Below, in pieces: positions 1 to 8,630 of a stretch of 64,000 nucleotides of DNA. The notes beneath the pieces are model-generated. The model searched no databases. It was not told the DNA's origin and worked only from the letters and a program-made list of their open reading frames with translations. Within the stretch, counting starts at the first letter, position 1; every line of letters begins with the position of its first letter. This stretch comes from CAZHHH01 sp052400685 (lineage in GTDB: Bacteria > Bacteroidota > Bacteroidia > Bacteroidales > Marinilabiliaceae). The stretch lies in assembly GCA_052400685.1 (NCBI GenBank), contig JBQTGJ010000019.1; one strand, written 5' to 3'. A program made the position numbers and the translations under genes.

Positions 1-6
1 CAGACT

Positions 7-414
7 TTATTTAGGATGTTCACACAATTCGGTAAGAACCCCGAAAGTTGATTTTGGATGCAGAAAACCGATGCTTAAGCCTTCTGCACCTTTGCGGGAT
101 GTTTTATCAATTAATCTAACGCCTTTGGCTTCGGCAGCCTGTAGTTGCTCATTAATATTTTCAACAGCAAAAGCCATGTGGTGAATGCCTTCTCCTTTTT
201 TCTCAATAAATTTTCCGATGGGGCCTTCGGGATCTGTTGATTCCAGTAGTTCAATTTTGGTCTGTCCAACTTTGAAGAACGCTGTTTTTACTTTTTGGTC
301 GGTCACTTCTTCAACGTTGTAACATTTCAGTCCAAATACTTCTTCGTAAAATGGGATGGCTTCATCCAGATTTTTTACTGCAATACCAATGTGTTCGATA
401 TGAGTTGGTTTCAT
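7..414 (-). CDS. mce: methylmalonyl-CoA epimerase
   Basis: Small vicinal-oxygen-chelate (glyoxalase-fold) protein that interconverts (R)- and (S)-methylmalonyl-CoA, linking succinyl-CoA to propionate metabolism in the cytoplasm. The protein opens with THIEHIGIAVKNLDEAIPFY, the first beta-alpha unit with its metal-binding His, and has HHMAFAVENI in the second half and a C-terminal LTELCEH that supplies the metal-binding Glu. Length of about 135 residues is normal for the family. The reading frame runs further upstream to a TTG at 453, but that extension overlaps a TAnnTTTG promoter element at 451-458, and the conserved fold begins just after the ATG at 414, so I take 414 as the start. The gene is divergent from the aminotransferase. 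Family assignment is secure from sequence; the substrate is inferred from similarity. Confidence 0.9.
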   Translation of the reverse strand: MKPTHIEHIGIAVKNLDEAIPFYEEVFGLKCYNVEEVTDQKVKTAFFKVGQTKIELLESTDPEGPIGKFIEKKGEGIHHMAFAVENINEQLQAAEAKGVRLIDKTSRKGAEGLSIGFLHPKSTFGVLTELCEHPK

Positions 415-450
415 GCCTTTAGAATTAGTGTGTATTTTAAATAATTTGTC

Positions 451-458
451 CAAAAGTA
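451..458 (-). promoter_or_regulatory. Bacteroidota -7 element for methylmalonyl-CoA epimerase
   Basis: On the minus strand this reads TACTTTTG, matching the TAnnTTTG -7 consensus of the Bacteroidota primary sigma factor. It lies about 37 bases before the ATG at 414 and overlaps the alternative TTG start, arguing for the shorter protein. I see no clear -33 TTTG at the usual spacing. Confidence 0.45.
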
Positions 459-597
459 AAACTTATTTAATAGTCTTCCCATTAATAAACGCTTAAAAAA
501 GATTGTTTTAAAACATACCTCACGCTGTAAATGGTCAATTGGTGGGATCTCGAATATTTTGGACAATTGCGTGCACGCGGATTGCTGAATATTTTTT

Positions 598-605
598 TAC
601 ATTTG
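598..605 (+). promoter_or_regulatory. Bacteroidota -7 element for the aminotransferase gene
   Basis: The sequence TACATTTG matches TAnnTTTG and lies 18 bases before the ATG at 624. Transcription from here would exclude the upstream ATG at 531, so it decides the start. A good -33 partner is not visible. Confidence 0.45.
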
Positions 606-623
606 TGCGTTAAAATAACGTGT

Positions 624-1817
624 ATGTACCATATTTCTCAGCGGATACAGAATCTTTCTGAGCCTGAGATGGCATTAATGTCGCAACGAAGCAGTGAACT
701 GCGGGCCCAGGGAAGGGATATTATTAATTTAAGTTTGGGCGAGCCCGATTTTTCTACGCCTGAACATATTAAGGAGGCGGCCATTGAGGCTGTTAAACAC
801 GATTATTCACATTATCCTCCCATAGGAGGGTATGCCGTGTTGAAACAGGCCATAGCTGAGAAACTAAAGAGAGAAAACGGACTCGCGTTTGAGCCTTCAC
901 AAATTGTGATATCCAATGGTGCAAAACAGGCTTTAGCCAACGTTATACTAAGCCTTGTTAACCCGGGTGACGAGGTTATTATTCCGACACCTTACTGGGC
1001 TACTTATATAGAGATGGTTAAGTTGGCGCAAGGTGAAAGTGTAATCGTTAAAACTTTTTTCGAACAAAATTTTAAGATGACTGCTCTTCAGTTGGAGGAA
1101 GCCATTACGCCGCAAACGCGTGTGCTTCTTCTCAACAGCCCGTCAAACCCTTCGGGTGTGGTTTACACTAAGGATGAGCTTATGGAGCTGGCTTCAGTGC
1201 TTCAGCGTTATCCGCATGTGACTGTTGTTTCGGATGAGATTTACGAATTAATATCTTTTGGCGGCTGCCATGCAAGTATTGCCGGTTTACCCGGCATGAA
1301 AAACAGAGTCGTGATTATCAATGGGGTTTCTAAAGGGTATGCCATGACCGGATGGCGTATTGGTTTTTCGGCTTCTACACCTGATATCGCGGCGGCTTGT
1401 GTTAAAGTTCAAAGTCAGTATACTTCAGGTGCCAGCAGTATTTCTCAGATGGCAGCGCTGGCGGCCTATAAAGGTTCGCTGGACCCGTCGCTTGCTATGC
1501 GCGATGCCTTTAAGCGGCGGCGGAACCTGATCATGAAAAAAGCCGCGCATATCCCCGGTTTCAGGATTGTAAAGCCAGAAGGTGCTTTTTATCTGTTTCC
1601 CGATGTTAGTTATTATTTTGGTCGGTCGGATGGTCAGGTGGTAATTCAAAATGCAAAAGACCTTAGTATGTATCTGCTTGATAAGGCGATGGTGGCTACC
1701 GTGGCCGGCGATGCCTTTGGTGAACCTGCGTGTTTGCGAATTTCATACGCCGCGTCCGATGAAGAGCTGGCTAAGGCCATGGACAGGATTAAAGTGGTTT
1801 TGGAAGAACTCAGTTAA
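624..1817 (+). CDS. pyridoxal-phosphate aminotransferase, class I/II (aspartate aminotransferase type)
   Basis: Fold-type I PLP aminotransferase of about 397 residues, probably transferring amino groups between aspartate or another amino acid and 2-oxoglutarate in the cytoplasm. Visible landmarks are LSLGEPDFSTP near the N-terminus, the cofactor-contacting NSPSNPSG, SDEIYE with the pyridine-contacting Asp, and the Schiff-base lysine K237 in NGVSKGYAMTGWRIGF, with the substrate-carboxylate Arg near the C-terminus in LRISYA. The frame extends to an ATG at 531, but the added residues have no family counterpart and contain the promoter, so 624 is preferred. It is followed 36 bases later by ftsE, perhaps on the same transcript. 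Exact substrate cannot be read from the sequence. Confidence 0.88.
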   Translation: MYHISQRIQNLSEPEMALMSQRSSELRAQGRDIINLSLGEPDFSTPEHIKEAAIEAVKHDYSHYPPIGGYAVLKQAIAEKLKRENGLAFEPSQIVISNGAKQALANVILSLVNPGDEVIIPTPYWATYIEMVKLAQGESVIVKTFFEQNFKMTALQLEEAITPQTRVLLLNSPSNPSGVVYTKDELMELASVLQRYPHVTVVSDEIYELISFGGCHASIAGLPGMKNRVVIINGVSKGYAMTGWRIGFSASTPDIAAACVKVQSQYTSGASSISQMAALAAYKGSLDPSLAMRDAFKRRRNLIMKKAAHIPGFRIVKPEGAFYLFPDVSYYFGRSDGQVVIQNAKDLSMYLLDKAMVATVAGDAFGEPACLRISYAASDEELAKAMDRIKVVLEELS

Positions 1818-1853
1818 TGATATTTTATATCTTTAGCATTTAAAAATTTAATT

Positions 1854-2588
1854 ATGGCTAAGCAACCCGTATCGGCGGTCAACACAAACGGAAATGTTGT
1901 TGAGTTGGAAAATTCGTTAATTAGGCAGGAAGAACATATTATTCTGCGTGATGTGAATCTGGCAGTTCGACCGGGTGAATTTGTTTATCTTATCGGACGT
2001 GTTGGAAGCGGTAAATCGAGTCTTATGAAAACACTTTACGGGGAAATACCGCTTCGCGAAGGAGACGGATTTGCCGTTGGCTACAAGCTCAATACTGTTA
2101 AAACACGTGAGATACCCTGGCTGCGGCGTAGAATGGGCATCGTTTTTCAGGATTTTCAGCTGTTGATTGACCGTAATGTGTACGATAATTTATTATTTGT
2201 ACTTAAAGCCACTGGCTGGAAGAATAAGCAGGAAATGGATCACCGTATCAGGGAGGTGCTTTCTGTTGTTGATATGGTTCATAAAGGTTATAAGATGCCG
2301 CATCAGTTGTCGGGTGGCGAGCAGCAACGAATAGGTATTGCCCGTGCTTTGCTTAATAAACCGGAATTGATTTTGGCGGATGAGCCTACCGGTAATCTGG
2401 ATCCTGATACTTCGGATGACCTGATGAAACTACTGCATAAAATTTGTAAAGACGGGAAGACCGTTATTATGGCTACTCATAATTATAACCTCATTAAGAA
2501 ATTTCCGGGACGCACCATGCGCTGTCAGGATACCCGTTTGAGTGAATCGCGTCAGGAAGAAATTGATTTTGACCAGTTAACTTTTTAA
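1854..2588 (+). CDS. ftsE: cell division ABC-type ATPase FtsE
   Basis: Cytoplasmic ATP-binding subunit that with FtsX controls peptidoglycan hydrolases at the septum. Motifs appear in order: Walker A GRVGSGKSS (residues 48-56), Q-loop FQDFQLL, ABC signature LSGGEQQR, Walker B LILADEPTGNLD and switch His in ATHNYNL. The phrase ADEPTGNLDP and overall length (244) fit FtsE; about 20 residues before the first strand are extra. No ftsX is adjacent. The next gene, 2 bases downstream, is a small single-pass membrane protein. A LolD-like lipoprotein-export ATPase is the main alternative. Confidence 0.82.
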   Translation: MAKQPVSAVNTNGNVVELENSLIRQEEHIILRDVNLAVRPGEFVYLIGRVGSGKSSLMKTLYGEIPLREGDGFAVGYKLNTVKTREIPWLRRRMGIVFQDFQLLIDRNVYDNLLFVLKATGWKNKQEMDHRIREVLSVVDMVHKGYKMPHQLSGGEQQRIGIARALLNKPELILADEPTGNLDPDTSDDLMKLLHKICKDGKTVIMATHNYNLIKKFPGRTMRCQDTRLSESRQEEIDFDQLTF

Positions 2589-2590
2589 CG

Positions 2591-3106
2591 ATGACGGATT
2601 ATACGATGTTTGTTCTGGCTCTTCTGGCCATCATGGTTTTTACACTGTTGTTGGTTTCATTTTTTTTGCGACAGGAAACCCGACGACGGCAATTGGAAAT
2701 ACGTTATAAGGACGGCGTTGAATTGATGAAACATCGTCTGCAGGCATATGAGCGGTTGACGCTTCTGTTGGAACGATTATCACCGGAAGCGTTAATTTTG
2801 CGTGAGCAGCGTCACGATTTATCAGGTGTATCTTTTCATCAGCATCTTTTGCGGGTTATCAGGAATGAGTTCGATCATAATATGGCCATGCAGGTTTATG
2901 TGAATGCTTCAACATGGGAGAAGATTAAATCAGCCCGTGAGGCCTTGGTTCGCCTGATTAACAGTACGGCAGCGGGTCTTGACCCTAAAGCTCCGGCTTT
3001 AGAACTGGGACGTCTGATCATTGAAAACAGTGGTGGCGAATTAATTCAAATCTTTAGAAGTGCCATTGCGGCTATCCGTGATGAAATGAGTAATTATTAC
3101 CAGTAA
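2591..3106 (+). CDS. conserved single-pass membrane protein, function unknown
   Basis: A 171-residue protein with one N-terminal membrane segment (about residues 5-26), a basic stretch RQETRRRQLEIRYK directly after it, and a mostly helical, charged soluble part that should be cytoplasmic. I recognise no enzymatic motif. The ATG follows the ftsE stop by only two bases, so the two are almost certainly co-transcribed and probably translationally coupled. This makes a role in envelope or division functions plausible but not shown. Repeated ERLTLLLERL and SAREALVRLINS segments suggest amphipathic helices. Confidence 0.7.
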   Translation: MTDYTMFVLALLAIMVFTLLLVSFFLRQETRRRQLEIRYKDGVELMKHRLQAYERLTLLLERLSPEALILREQRHDLSGVSFHQHLLRVIRNEFDHNMAMQVYVNASTWEKIKSAREALVRLINSTAAGLDPKAPALELGRLIIENSGGELIQIFRSAIAAIRDEMSNYYQ

Positions 3107-3261
3107 TGCTTATGTGAAATCCTGTTCTTGGACGATGAGAATTTTTCCATAGCAGTGAGAACAATGGATACGGCAACAGGGGAGATGGGCGCATGGTTTA
3201 ATATAGCAGAGGTGTGTGTCTTTCCGTATCTGTCTTTTGTTAACTATAGCCGGTTAATGAA

Positions 3262-3999
3262 TCAGCGTATTTGCTGGTTGCTAATAATGAGGTTGCTAAT
3301 CATATTTACAATTTCTTGTTCGCTGATGTAGTTATAGTTTTGAATAGGGGGGATAAAAGAGTTTTCAGGAATGGCTTTATTGCTGATTTTTACTGCTTTA
3401 AGTCCCAAAAGATTGTTATTGCCAGATGCTGGTATCATTTCCATCATAATGCCCGGGAGCTCTTTAAATGGAGTGTATTTATTGAGATTGCCGGCATCTA
3501 TTTCTTCAGTAAACCAAATTGTGGCTATTGTTGTTTTTTCGATTTTATTGAAAAGAATCGCTTTGTGGCATTGCATTTCCTGGATGTATCGCAGCGTGTC
3601 CCGGTCTATTTCAATGCCCATGTCATCATTGGGATTCAGCCATCTTTGTAATGATTTTGCCGATGACATCGTGTATTGTTTTTGCACATTTAAATCAATA
3701 AATGTATAAATGGTGTCGCTCTTGTCAGAACGGAAGAGGTTAATGGTATATAAATCCATGGCCCCGCTTAGGCTGAAGGCCTGGTTGTTGCGGTTAAACT
3801 TCATGGTTAGTTGTTTGGGTAGAAAAAATGAAATGCTTTCATTTTTTATTTTTGCAGGCCATAGTATGCTATATTCGATGGTCCCTTCATGAATGGCGGC
3901 TGTTGGTTGTGCTTTTTTGGCTGTTTGAATGCACGATACAATAAAGGTGCTAAGAGCGACCAGGAGAATTAGAAAGACGTATTTAGAAATTCGCGTCAT
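3262..3999 (-). CDS. secreted lipoprotein of unknown function
   Basis: A 245-residue protein with a basic N-terminus, hydrophobic core and lipobox STFIVSC (Cys at about residue 23), so it should be a lipid-anchored envelope protein. The mature part has alternating hydrophobic residues typical of beta structure (TIEYSILWPAKIKNE, LTMKFNRNNQAFSLSG). It recalls the loosely defined DUF4412/GLPGLI-type proteins that begin with an EGTIEY-like strand, but I cannot assign a family with confidence. It is convergent with the ftsE pair and carries its own promoter. Plus-strand frames across it are shadows. Confidence 0.75.
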   Translation of the reverse strand: MTRISKYVFLILLVALSTFIVSCIQTAKKAQPTAAIHEGTIEYSILWPAKIKNESISFFLPKQLTMKFNRNNQAFSLSGAMDLYTINLFRSDKSDTIYTFIDLNVQKQYTMSSAKSLQRWLNPNDDMGIEIDRDTLRYIQEMQCHKAILFNKIEKTTIATIWFTEEIDAGNLNKYTPFKELPGIMMEMIPASGNNNLLGLKAVKISNKAIPENSFIPPIQNYNYISEQEIVNMISNLIISNQQIR

Positions 4000-4025
4000 G
4001 ACCTGTTTTTTATTAAAAGTGGACT

Positions 4026-4053
4026 CAAATATAATTTATTTTTATTAGCCAAA
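4026..4053 (-). promoter_or_regulatory. candidate promoter of the minus-strand lipoprotein
   Basis: On the minus strand TATATTTG (4026-4033) matches TAnnTTTG exactly, and a TTTG lies upstream at 4050-4053. The 16-base spacing is shorter than the usual 19-21. The -7 element is about 27 bases before the ATG at 3999. Confidence 0.42.
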
Positions 4054-4121
4054 TGAAACCAGAGGCAATAGGCATTTCTTTTATGAGGAATTATTCTCAT
4101 GTTCGTTTAATACAGTAAGTA

Positions 4122-4262
4122 GTGCCTGTCCATAAAGTCGGGAGTTTGAGCTATCAAGTTCAAATTCAAGGCTTGCGCAGCTCGAAAAATGTGAGTTTAC
4201 TCCCGTAAATGACCATTTTGAGAGCAAGCGTAACGCAGAAGTTGGACTTTATAGACAGACTC
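4122..4262 (+). repeat. foldback repeat (MITE-like), copy A
   Basis: A 141-bp member of the dispersed repeat family. Its left end GTGCCTGTCCATAAAGT and right end ACTTTATAGACAGACTC are inverted repeats of each other, and it is flanked by identical 6-bp sequences TAAGTA at 4116-4121 and 4263-4268, read as a target duplication. The core includes AAGGCTTGCGCAGCTCG and its counterpart GAGAGCAAGCGTAACGC, which lets most of the element fold on itself. It has no coding capacity. Confidence 0.85.
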
Positions 4263-4269
4263 TAAGTAG

Positions 4270-4370
4270 TTTGCGCTGAAATGTTCAAAACCTGGGGGCT
4301 CCGCGCTAAAACTGGGAGCTTTTTGATATGAGTGGTTCTTTTGAGAGCGCGCGTAATGATATTAATGGGA
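4270..4370 (+). repeat. decayed foldback repeat next to copy A
   Basis: The stretch from GTTCAAAACCTGGGGGCTC to TTTTGAGAGCGCGCGTAATG follows the order of conserved blocks in copy A (GTTCAAATTCAAGGCTTGC, then TTTTGAGAGCAAGCGTAACG) but with many changes and no clear ends. I take it as an old copy in tandem with A. The rest of the roughly 550-base intergenic region holds only the asnA promoter area. Confidence 0.5.
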
Positions 4371-4438
4371 TTTGACATTGTCTCCTTATTTAAAAAGGTA
4401 ATAATGAAATCATAACTCTATTTTAAAAGTGTGCGAAA

Positions 4439-4472
4439 TTTGTTATTATTTGTTATAGATTATATAGTTTTG
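4439..4472 (+). promoter_or_regulatory. candidate asnA promoter
   Basis: TAGTTTTG at 4465-4472 matches the TAnnTTTG -7 element, and TTTG at 4439-4442 may be the -33 element, 22 bases away. The predicted transcript would have a leader of about 75 bases before the asnA ATG. Confidence 0.4.
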
Positions 4473-4554
4473 TCTGTTTTTAATTTTGAATTGAAACAAA
4501 AGAGACCTACTTTTGATCTGCTTTTAATATACATCATTTGTCAATTTTAACAGA

Positions 4555-5595
4555 ATGGAAGATTTACTCTATATACCTAAAGAATACAAGTCGTTACTTG
4601 ATTTGAAGCAGACAGAGCATGCCATCACTATAATTAAAGATTCGTTTCAGACATTTTTATCTGCCGAACTTCGGTTACGTCGGGTTACGGCCCCTTTGTT
4701 TGTTTTGAAGGGAACTGGTGTCAATGATGATTTAAACGGAATTGAACGACCTGTAACTTTTCCTGTACGTGGATTAGATGATCGCGAAGTTGAAGTGGTT
4801 CATAGTCTGGCGAAATGGAAGCGCATGATGTTGGCCGATTATGATATTGAACCTGGTTATGGCATTTATACTGATATGAATGCCATTCGCCCGGACGAAG
4901 ATCTTGATAATACCCATTCAATATATGTCGATCAGTGGGATTGGGAGCGCCATATAACCGAACGCGACCGAAATCTGGATTATTTGAAAGGCGTGGTTTC
5001 GCGTATCTTTGAAGTGATGAAACGTGTTGAGTTTGTGGTTTATGAAAAATATCCACAACTACGACCTATTCTTCCCGATCATATAACTTTTATTCATACG
5101 GAGGAGCTGTATGAAATGTATCCTAATCTGAAGGCTAAGGAGAGGGAAGACGCTGTGACAAAAAAATATGGTGCCGTTTTTTTGATCGGTATCGGGGGGG
5201 ATTTGACCAATGGCGAACCTCATGATGGCAGGGCTCCCGATTATGACGATTGGAGTACGCCCACCGGAAATGGCCGAAAAGGTCTTAATGGTGATATTCT
5301 TTTGTGGAATCCTGTTTTGCGACGGGCTTTCGAAATTTCGTCCATGGGCATTCGTGTGAATGCAGAAATTCTTAAACAACAGCTGGCCATCAGAAATCAG
5401 GAATACAAAGAGAGTTTAATGTTTCATCAGCGTCTGCTGAAGGGGGAGCTTACCGACAGTATAGGCGGCGGCATAGGGCAGTCTCGTTTGTGTATGTACT
5501 TTTTGCACAAAGCCCATATTGGTGAAATTCAGGCAAGTATCTGGCCCGAAAAAATGCGGCAGAAATGTCGTGTCAATAATATTCATTTAGTATAA
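4555..5595 (+). CDS. asnA: aspartate--ammonia ligase AsnA
   Basis: Ammonia-dependent asparagine synthetase, a class II aminoacyl-tRNA-synthetase-like enzyme that makes asparagine from aspartate, ammonia and ATP in the cytoplasm. The whole 346 residues fit AsnA: the N-terminal YIPKEYKSLLDLKQTEHAI, GVNDDLNGIERPVTFPV, the VHSLAKWKR block, YTDMNAIRPDEDLDN, HSIYVDQWDWE, and the C-terminal GGGIGQSRLCMYFL with the ATP-contacting Arg. Length is slightly above the E. coli enzyme. It has its own candidate promoter and a strong terminator, so it is a single-gene unit. Confidence 0.95.
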   Translation: MEDLLYIPKEYKSLLDLKQTEHAITIIKDSFQTFLSAELRLRRVTAPLFVLKGTGVNDDLNGIERPVTFPVRGLDDREVEVVHSLAKWKRMMLADYDIEPGYGIYTDMNAIRPDEDLDNTHSIYVDQWDWERHITERDRNLDYLKGVVSRIFEVMKRVEFVVYEKYPQLRPILPDHITFIHTEELYEMYPNLKAKEREDAVTKKYGAVFLIGIGGDLTNGEPHDGRAPDYDDWSTPTGNGRKGLNGDILLWNPVLRRAFEISSMGIRVNAEILKQQLAIRNQEYKESLMFHQRLLKGELTDSIGGGIGQSRLCMYFLHKAHIGEIQASIWPEKMRQKCRVNNIHLV

Positions 5596-5623
5596 ATTTA
5601 GGACTGTTAGAATAATATTACTT

Positions 5624-5655
5624 CCCGTGGGCTACTTTGCTCACGGGTTTTCTTA
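5624..5655 (+). terminator. rho-independent terminator after asnA
   Basis: CCCGTG (5624-5629) and CACGGG (5642-5647) with the inner GGC/GCT bases form a GC-rich hairpin followed by a T-rich run (TTTTCTTATTTTT). It lies 28 bases after the asnA stop. Confidence 0.85.
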
Positions 5656-5837
5656 TTTTTGTGAGTTTCCGTGTATATTATTGAGACGGGTTCTTTTTTG
5701 GGTACGATTGTTGAAAACGCAAAAATTGGACTTTTGCAAGTACTACCTCTAATTTATGATGAAATAAGCATGGTTGCTATCACTATTGTTTTATTATTTT
5801 AACCTGTCATTTCAACTTTAAAACAAATTATCAACGA

Positions 5838-7784
5838 ATGAAACGAATTGAAGCGAATGAATATCTGGTACTGATTTATAGAATTGGCTTAATGATGCTG
5901 ATTTATTCTTTGTGCCGCCTGGGGTTTTATGTTTTTAATACCGGTTTTTTTACGAATGTTAACTTTCCTGACTTCATGCACATAATGTGGGGGGGATTAA
6001 TGTTTGATATCAGCGCTTTATTATATTTAAACAGCCTGTATTTATTTTTGTTTTTACTCCCTTTTAGGTTTAAGTTCCGGTCGGGTTACCGACAGTTGCT
6101 TAAATGGATCTTTTTTATCATTAATGGCGCCGGTTTGGCTGCCAATGTAAGCGATTTTATTTATTACCGGTTTACCTTAAAGCGTACCACTTTTAGTGTT
6201 TTTGATGCTTTTAAGAATGAAGATAATATGTTGCAGTTATGGGGGCGGTTTCTTATTGATTACTGGTACGCCACATTATTTTGGGTCGCAATTGTTGCAC
6301 TGATGGTCTGGTCGTATGGCCGTTTAAAATCTAAGCCTTTTTCTGTTGCCCGTGGGTGGTGGTACACACCGTTGGCTTTGGTTTTTTTGACCCTTTTTTC
6401 AGGCCTGACAATTGTGGGAATGCGCGGCGGATATCGTCATAGCACTCGGCCTATAACAATGAGCAATGCCGGTAAATTCGTTGACGCGCCCGAAGAGATG
6501 GCATTGGTGATTAATACGCCGTTTAGTATTTTACGTACCATCGGTAAAACGACTTTTAAGCCTGTTCATTTTTTGCCGGACGACCAGATTGAATCTGTTT
6601 TTACGCCCGTTTATCAGGCGCCTGACTCAGTTGTTAAGAAACCAATGAATGTGGTTGTCTTTATTCTTGAGAGTTTTAACAGAGAAAATTCGGGGTGGCT
6701 TAATCCGACCCTCGATGGTGGCCATTATAAAGGTTATACCCCGTTTTTGGACTCGTTGATGCAACAGTCCCTGGTTTTTCCCAATGCCTTTGCCAATGGG
6801 CGTAAATCAATCGATGCCATGCCATCTGTTCTGGCCTCGCTGCCAGCATTGGTACAACCTTTTGTTTTGTCTGAATATTCATCCAATCGTATTAATGGAT
6901 TTGGCACAATGCTCAATGAGATGGGTTATCATACAGCCTTTTTTCATGGAGCTCCCAATGGATCGATGGGCTTTGATGCTTTTGCCAAAATGGCCGGGTT
7001 TGACGCTTACTATGGAAAAGATGAGTATAATAATAATGATGACTTTGATGGTGTTTGGGGGATTTGGGATGAACCATTTTTTCAGTTTTATGCCAATACC
7101 ATCACTACTTTTAAAGAACCTTTCGCGACGGCCCTGTTTTCCGTCTCGTCACATCATCCGTTTCAAGTGCCGGAGAAATATAATGGTGTTTTCCCAAAAG
7201 GAACCTTGCCTATTCACCAATGTGTAGGTTACACAGATATGGCCTTACGTCGTTTTTTTGAGACCGCTTCGAAAACAGAATGGTATAAAAATACTTTATT
7301 TATTCTCACGGCAGATCATAGTGTTCCGTCGCATTTTCCCGAGTATAAGACCAATATTAATGGGTTTGCCATACCATTGGTTTTTTATGCCCCGGGTTTG
7401 CAGTTAAAGGGGGTTAATAACCGACTGGCACAACAGATTGACATATTACCCACTCTGATGCATTTGATTGGTTATCCTAAGGGGTTCGTGGCTTTCGGTA
7501 ATGATTTGTTGAAGCCCGACAGTCAATCTTTTGTGTTGAATTATTCCAACGAAAGCTATCAGTTTATGAAGGGTGATTCGGTGTATTATTTTGATGGCGA
7601 CAATATCCAGGCTTTTTATAATTATAAAAAAGATCCGTTTTTATCGCATAATCTTAAAAAGAATGGCACTCCTGACGCAACGGCCGTTAAAACCATGAAA
7701 GCGTTTATTCAACAATATATTAATAGAATGGTCAGAAATGAACTTACTGTGGATGAAGCACCCACTGATGGCGCTACAAATTAG
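5838..7784 (+). CDS. LtaS/sulfatase-type membrane phosphoglycerol or phosphoethanolamine transferase
   Basis: A 648-residue inner-membrane enzyme of the alkaline phosphatase superfamily. About five transmembrane segments fill residues 12-200, followed by a periplasmic catalytic domain. Metal and nucleophile landmarks are the metal-binding Glu278 in FILESFNREN, the likely nucleophile Ser324 in NGRKSIDAMPS (Thr in classical LtaS), SSHHPFQVP, and LTADHSVPSHFP with the metal-binding Asp-His pair. Family members transfer phosphoglycerol or similar groups from phospholipids onto envelope glycans, but the acceptor is unknown here. No sulfatase Cys/Ser-x-Pro-x-Arg motif is present, so it is not a glycan sulfatase. 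The stop codon TAG is completed by the first base of a foldback repeat. Confidence 0.85.
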   Translation: MKRIEANEYLVLIYRIGLMMLIYSLCRLGFYVFNTGFFTNVNFPDFMHIMWGGLMFDISALLYLNSLYLFLFLLPFRFKFRSGYRQLLKWIFFIINGAGLAANVSDFIYYRFTLKRTTFSVFDAFKNEDNMLQLWGRFLIDYWYATLFWVAIVALMVWSYGRLKSKPFSVARGWWYTPLALVFLTLFSGLTIVGMRGGYRHSTRPITMSNAGKFVDAPEEMALVINTPFSILRTIGKTTFKPVHFLPDDQIESVFTPVYQAPDSVVKKPMNVVVFILESFNRENSGWLNPTLDGGHYKGYTPFLDSLMQQSLVFPNAFANGRKSIDAMPSVLASLPALVQPFVLSEYSSNRINGFGTMLNEMGYHTAFFHGAPNGSMGFDAFAKMAGFDAYYGKDEYNNNDDFDGVWGIWDEPFFQFYANTITTFKEPFATALFSVSSHHPFQVPEKYNGVFPKGTLPIHQCVGYTDMALRRFFETASKTEWYKNTLFILTADHSVPSHFPEYKTNINGFAIPLVFYAPGLQLKGVNNRLAQQIDILPTLMHLIGYPKGFVAFGNDLLKPDSQSFVLNYSNESYQFMKGDSVYYFDGDNIQAFYNYKKDPFLSHNLKKNGTPDATAVKTMKAFIQQYINRMVRNELTVDEAPTDGATN

Positions 7785-7900
7785 CGTTTGTCTGTAAAGT
7801 TCAACTTCTGCCTTAATTTTGCAATGGAAATGTACGTTTACACAAGTAACCTTACATTTTCAAAGCTTCAAAATAAATATGTTTGCAGAAAAGCCTTATA
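7784..7900 (-). repeat. foldback repeat, partial copy I
   Basis: GCGTTTGTCTGTAAAGTTCA at the start matches the right end of copies E and F in reverse orientation, followed by ACTTCTGC, a degraded middle, and CTTACATTTTCAAAGCTTC corresponding to the CACATTTTTCGAGCTGC block. The far end is lost. It begins on the last base of the preceding stop codon. Confidence 0.6.
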
Positions 7901-8150
7901 TCAATATAAATTGGATATTTTGATTTAATACGACTACAAAAGGATAAATTATTTGCGGATGAAATTCTTAAAAGGGATGCTTTCTTACCTGTGGCAGGGG
8001 TTTTCAGGGGAATATAAAATTAATCTGACCCCAATGTTTTCAGGTTATAAAAAAGTGTCCGTTTTCGTACTATTCTGGTTACTTAGAAGCTGATAAAAGT
8101 CTCTTTTCTAGAAAAATTAGGGGTTTCAGTGCAATTTTTTTGTTCTGAAA

Positions 8151-8181
8151 TTTGGAAGCCATTAGAAATACTCTATATTTG
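8151..8181 (+). promoter_or_regulatory. promoter of the HU gene
   Basis: TTTG (8151-8154) and TATATTTG (8174-8181) with 19 bases between them match both parts of the Bacteroidota primary promoter. Transcription should begin near 8188, giving a leader of about 45 bases. Confidence 0.7.
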
Positions 8182-8232
8182 TCATAGTAAGTTTAAAAAC
8201 CTAGTTTTTAACCCTAAAATTTAATTACTATT

Positions 8233-8505
8233 ATGAACAAAGCTCAATTAATTGATGCAATCGCCGGGGATTCAGGATTGACCAAGGCTGATGCAAAAAA
8301 AGCACTGGATGCTTTCTTAAAAGTAACCGGCGACGCTCTTAAGGGTGGCGATCGCGTTTCTTTGGTAGGATTTGGGTCTTTCGCAGTTTCTGCAAGAAGT
8401 GCCAGAACTGGTAGAAACCCTCAAACCGGTAAAGAAATTAGCATTCCTGCTAAAAAGGTTATTAAATTTAAGGCTGGTAGCGAATTGACTGACTCAGTTA
8501 ATTAG
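8233..8505 (+). CDS. HU-family DNA-binding protein
   Basis: A 90-residue nucleoid protein of the HU/IHF family. It begins MNKAQLIDAIAGDSGLTKAD and carries the family signature GFGSFAV...ARTGRNPQTGKEI with the DNA-intercalating Pro at the tip of the beta arm. Length and pattern are standard for a homodimeric HU that bends DNA and packs the chromosome. It has a strong promoter and a terminator of its own, consistent with an abundant monocistronic gene. Confidence 0.95.
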   Translation: MNKAQLIDAIAGDSGLTKADAKKALDAFLKVTGDALKGGDRVSLVGFGSFAVSARSARTGRNPQTGKEISIPAKKVIKFKAGSELTDSVN

Positions 8506-8517
8506 TAATCACTTTAA

Positions 8518-8560
8518 AAGAAAAAGGAGAGGCTTCGTTGAGGACTCTCTTTTTTTATGT
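8518..8560 (+). terminator. terminator after the HU gene
   Basis: AAAAAGGAGAG pairs with CTCTCTTTTTTT (one G-U pair) around a loop containing GCTTCGTTGAGGA, ending in a long T run. It begins about 13 bases after the stop. Confidence 0.75.
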
Positions 8561-8630
8561 TTTTTGAGCAGGTTTTACTTGAAATTTATTGTTTTTTAAC
8601 GATTTGTTGTTATTGGTTAAGTGACAGTTT

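Noticed and set aside
3128..3331. 67-codon plus-strand frame after the FtsE-linked membrane protein
   Set aside because: No family features, lies partly over the convergent lipoprotein gene and has no promoter or ribosome site of its own.
5838..7784. Glycan sulfatase
   Set aside because: The fold is related, but the sulfatase Cys/Ser-x-Pro-x-Arg signature is absent and the multi-pass N-terminus fits LtaS-type transferases.
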